Assembly (NCBI RefSeq): GCF_954871325.1
Contig: NC_088777.1
Span: 15,105,366-15,169,365, forward strand
Length of the DNA stretch: 64,000 nucleotides
From: Gordionus sp. m RMFG-2023
Taxonomy: Eukaryota > Nematomorpha > Gordioida > Chordodea > Parachordodidae
Direction of reading: 5' to 3'
The notes below the pieces were generated by a model. The model was not told where the DNA came from. It was given only the letters and a program-made list of their open reading frames with translations, and did not search any database. The position numbers and the translations under genes are program-made. Below are positions 60,571 to 64,000 of the stretch, piece after piece (within the stretch, counting starts at the first letter, position 1; every line of letters begins with the position of its first letter).

Positions 60571-61700
60571 ATTTTATTAATAATTCTTTATAAAAATTTT
60601 TAACATAAAATTCTTTTTTATTTTCCATTCTTAGCCCTCTTAAATAAATCTTACAACGCTTGTACTCCATCTTACCTTGCTAGAAATCATAACAAATCTT
60701 TTCTTTTTTCAGAAATCTTTATTATCTCAATATCAGCATTATTAATTCATTACGGGTTTCTTTATTCAGCTTAGATCTTTTATCTACAAGCTCTATAACA
60801 ATTGATTCTCCAACTTTTCTATTTTCATATATCTATAAAACCTCATTCAAAAAAATTAAACTATTTCTTCATTCTGCTTGTACTTTTTATCTACAACCTC
60901 TATGGAAATTGATTCTCTTTATTTTCTATTTTCTTAATTTTTTCATTCTGCTATTGGCAATTGATCCTCCTACTTTTATATTTTCTTATATCTAAAATCT
61001 CATTAAAACATTTAAAAATAGTCTTTATTATTTCTACCTCGATATTCAAATTTTGCTCTGCTATTAGTATATTACTTTTGTATAATTGATTTCAAATCTT
61101 ATTTATGTTCCAAAATAAAAATCCGATCTCTAATTGAGCCGATAACTACATGATATTTATGATAAAAGCTGTTTCTCTTCCTGAAGATTATGGTCAATCA
61201 ACAACCTATTACTTTATCAAATATTAATAACTTAAACGTATCTTATTCCCATACCAGATCTTTGAGGCTATTTTATTTTCAGAGCTCTTAAAATAAAAAT
61301 TTAACGAAAATCTATAATAAGAAAATAATTACAACATCAAAGTATTTTCAACAATACATTTATATATTAATCTTAGTCTCTAATCTTATTCTCCAAATAA
61401 ATTATAGGAATTTTAACCAAACTATTTACATATTCGTCCACAGTTTTTATTCTTAATCTTCAAATATTTTCAATTATATTTTTACCAATCTTGAAATTAT
61501 TTAATTGCTTTATTTTTTATTTGCCACAGTTATCTATAGTTATATATGATTTCATAACTTATAATAATTTAAAAATCTAAAACTCCTTATATAGTTAGTT
61601 TCTAAGCTTACCATAAACTTATCTGTTAACTATAAATTTCATAAATTATTACTTTTAAATAACTATAACACAAACTTCTTTATATATTATTTGTTATAAA

Positions 61701-62963
61701 CAGGGTTGTCCATTTGGCCGATCAAATAAGATTAGGTCAATTGACCGATAGTTGACCGGTCAAATATGGTCAAATATGCTCAAACTCAAATAAATGTTTT
61801 TTAAGACAATATTAAATATATTTTAGTAAAATATGTGTATTAAATTACATTTTTCTAAATTCTATAATTAATGTTTCGCTCTACATGGCAGAGCCTTGTT
61901 CTAATTTATATTCAATCTTATTATTTTCTTTAACATTAGGTTAAGATATACTCCTACCAATCTTCTGGTTATCGAGATCGTCAATTGGATTTCTTAGACA
62001 CTTCTCTTAATATTCAAGGTGAACAAAGCCCATTCCAACAACTTGAGCCCAAAATCTGATTGTTTTTTATGAAAGTTACTGGTTTTCACATATTTTGGCT
62101 ATTAAATATACCGCCGCTTTTACTTCTGAAATTTATGATATCACTTAAAATATCTTGATGATCATCACTTTATAAAATGACTAATTTTTGTATTATGTCA
62201 TATGCTTCATCAAGCTAAAGTAAGATGCTCCCCTTATATTGGGAACCAATAAATAATCAGCAGCGCAGTGTGAGCACATGTATTTGGATTGTTTTCTTTT
62301 TCAAACATATCTCTAATATTTTTTATTTAGGTTGGTAAATTATAAAATCATGAACATGATTGTATTATGTGTTTTCTAAATTAAGCCTCTCGTTTTTTAC
62401 GTGAGCCAAGGTCAATAAGATAGATGAATGTTTCTGAATAGTATAAAATGTTTAACTTTTTGTCCAAAATATTATTTAATATATTATTGGTAATTTCTCT
62501 CGGACAAATATCCAACTTCTTCAACAGCTGCTTTCAGAGCTTTCTTCTATATATGTATTTGCTCATTACATTTTATTGATGATGCCCATCCTGTTTGGAT
62601 AATTGAACATAATGTAATATAAAATGGCACAGTAATTTTCTCTAACTATGCTTAAGTACTATTATTATGTTTATTTATATATTTAGATCTAATCAGAATA
62701 ATAATGTTAAAAAATTTTTTTTATATATTTCAAATTGAAATTCTAATATTTTATTATGAAAATTTTATATTTTTATATAAAATTATAATTAAATCGATGC
62801 CTTGATGATACAAATGTATTAAAATAATTTGTAAATAAATTAGATTGATATATATGCCTTAAATACATATTAGTTAATTAAATCAATATAGTTATTCATC
62901 AATAACATTTTAGAGTATTTGACCAGGTCAAATATTTCACAATTGACCGACTTGTCAACCCTG
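61701..62963. mobile_element. Family A non-autonomous hAT element with TSD
   Basis: 1,263 bp; ends are CAGGGTTGTCCATTTG and, inverted, CAGGGTTGACAAGTCGG, with repeated TTGACCGG/GGTCAAAT motifs just inside each end. Flanks are GTTATAAA (61693-61700) and GTTATGAA (62964-62971), 7 of 8. No transposase frame survives; the interior is conserved with 21911-23177. Confidence 0.85.
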
Positions 62964-62971
62964 GTTATGAA

Positions 62972-64000
62972 TACGCCTTTATAAATCTTTGTTTTCATTT
63001 TAGATAATCCTTAATTTTGCTACACAATTTTGTATCCTAATCTTTTCAATAAAAATTAGTCTGAAGTCTAAATGAGCTCGATTGCGGCTTAATTTCCTCT
63101 GACGGAAAACCAGTCCTTTGGCAAGCCTGCTAAAAAAATTTCAATTATTATCAATCATTATCTATAGCCTAATCGCTATAAATATTTTTTTCTTATAATA
63201 TTTCAATATTTACTTTTTATATCATTCATCCTTATTTTAAAACCTTAATATTTTTCTTATCCAATTTGCTTAACAATTGAGTCTCAAGAATTTCTCAATT
63301 TTTTTTTATATATCCCATCCCAGTAAAACAATTTTTTATTTTTTTTAAAATTACGTCTATTTATTTAAAATCTTCTAAATATTTTTCTAATCTAAAGTAA
63401 ACTTTATTTTAACTGATAAATTTTCTTCTTTTTTTACAATATACTTTAATATTTTAATTTCAATTATCCTAGTTAATTTTCTTTTCCTAAATAAATTATA
63501 TTTTTGATAAATTTCCTTCTTTTTTCATATGTATTTAACTATAACAATTGATTTAAATTTGTTATATTTGTGTAAATAATTTGAATATAAATTATATTTT
63601 TATATAATTTATTAGTTTGTGAATATGTGATCGACGATTGTTAGGTATTAATTTGAATATGCAGTCTAAGAATTTATTTTTTTATGAACTTAATGGACTT
63701 TATTTTAATTATTTTTTATGAATACTTGTAATTTTTATTATTTTTATGAATTTTTAATATACTTGTAATTTTTTTGCATATTAAAAAAATGTATATAAAT
63801 GAAAAAAATTTAAAATAAAAGTCAGTGTATGGTTTTATAATTTGAAGAAATTTAGTATTGTTGTGAAAAATTCAAGATATAAAATTTGTTTAGTGAAAAA
63901 CAGGAGTCATAAGATTTATTAACCGAATTATTTAATTTTTTATATATTCTTTTTTATTAATACTAGGTTCCATTAAATTCATTAAAGTCTCTCCCACGAG
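62972..64000. other. AT-rich sequence to the window end
   Basis: T-rich low complexity. One exon-like minus-strand frame at 63000-63128 (acceptor TTTTTTTAG, reading RLAKGLVFRQRKLSRNR) is unrecognised and is discussed as a finding. Confidence 0.35.

Overview
This is a very AT-rich (roughly three quarters A+T by eye), gene-poor stretch of animal nuclear DNA. The protein genes are metazoan: a Shaker-type (Kv1) potassium channel, the common-mediator Smad (SMAD4), a SMYD-family SET/MYND protein and the mitochondrial import subunit TOM7. GT-AG introns, homopolymer runs and dense hAT-type transposon debris point to an AT-rich invertebrate. I cannot name the phylum. Introns come in two sizes: 42 and 48 bp in SMAD4 and TOM7, and kilobases where transposons have accumulated.

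Layout. 1-9602: no secure gene; hAT fragments and MITEs, several with 8-bp target-site duplications (TSDs). 9603-13754 (+): single-exon Kv1 channel with very long N- and C-terminal tails. 14156-14419 (-): two-exon TOM7, convergent with the channel. 14768-17426: a TSD-bounded hAT element carrying a ~700-bp inverted duplication. 17.4-27.7 kb: layered hAT remnants, a 21-bp minisatellite and one candidate exon. 27767-41200 (+): a SMYD3-like gene, readable from the end of the MYND finger through SET, post-SET and a TPR-like tail over seven exons, with complete hAT elements in its introns. 41.2-46.9 kb: repeats and two unassigned exon-like segments. 46908-57755 (-): SMAD4 in six secure exons (MH1 in exons 1-2, MH2 in the last four) plus two tentative linker exons; its introns hold at least three hAT elements, one nested in another. 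57.8-61.7 kb: SMAD4 upstream region with an E2F-like site, then a long pyrimidine-rich stretch with a ~50-bp minisatellite. 61701-62963: an intact-ended non-autonomous hAT element.

The genes do not form a pathway or operon; they are ordinary neighbours. SMAD4 is the shared nuclear effector of TGF-beta/BMP signalling, Kv1 a voltage-gated plasma-membrane K+ channel, TOM7 part of the mitochondrial outer-membrane translocase, and SMYD proteins are lysine methyltransferases. What is distinctive is the near-exclusive colonisation by hAT superfamily DNA transposons: at least eight terminal-repeat families with 8-bp TSDs, several as paired autonomous remnants and MITEs. The other distinctive feature is the unusually long, asparagine/serine-rich extensions on both Kv1 and SMAD4. 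I found no CRISPR array, rRNA gene or intact tRNA gene.
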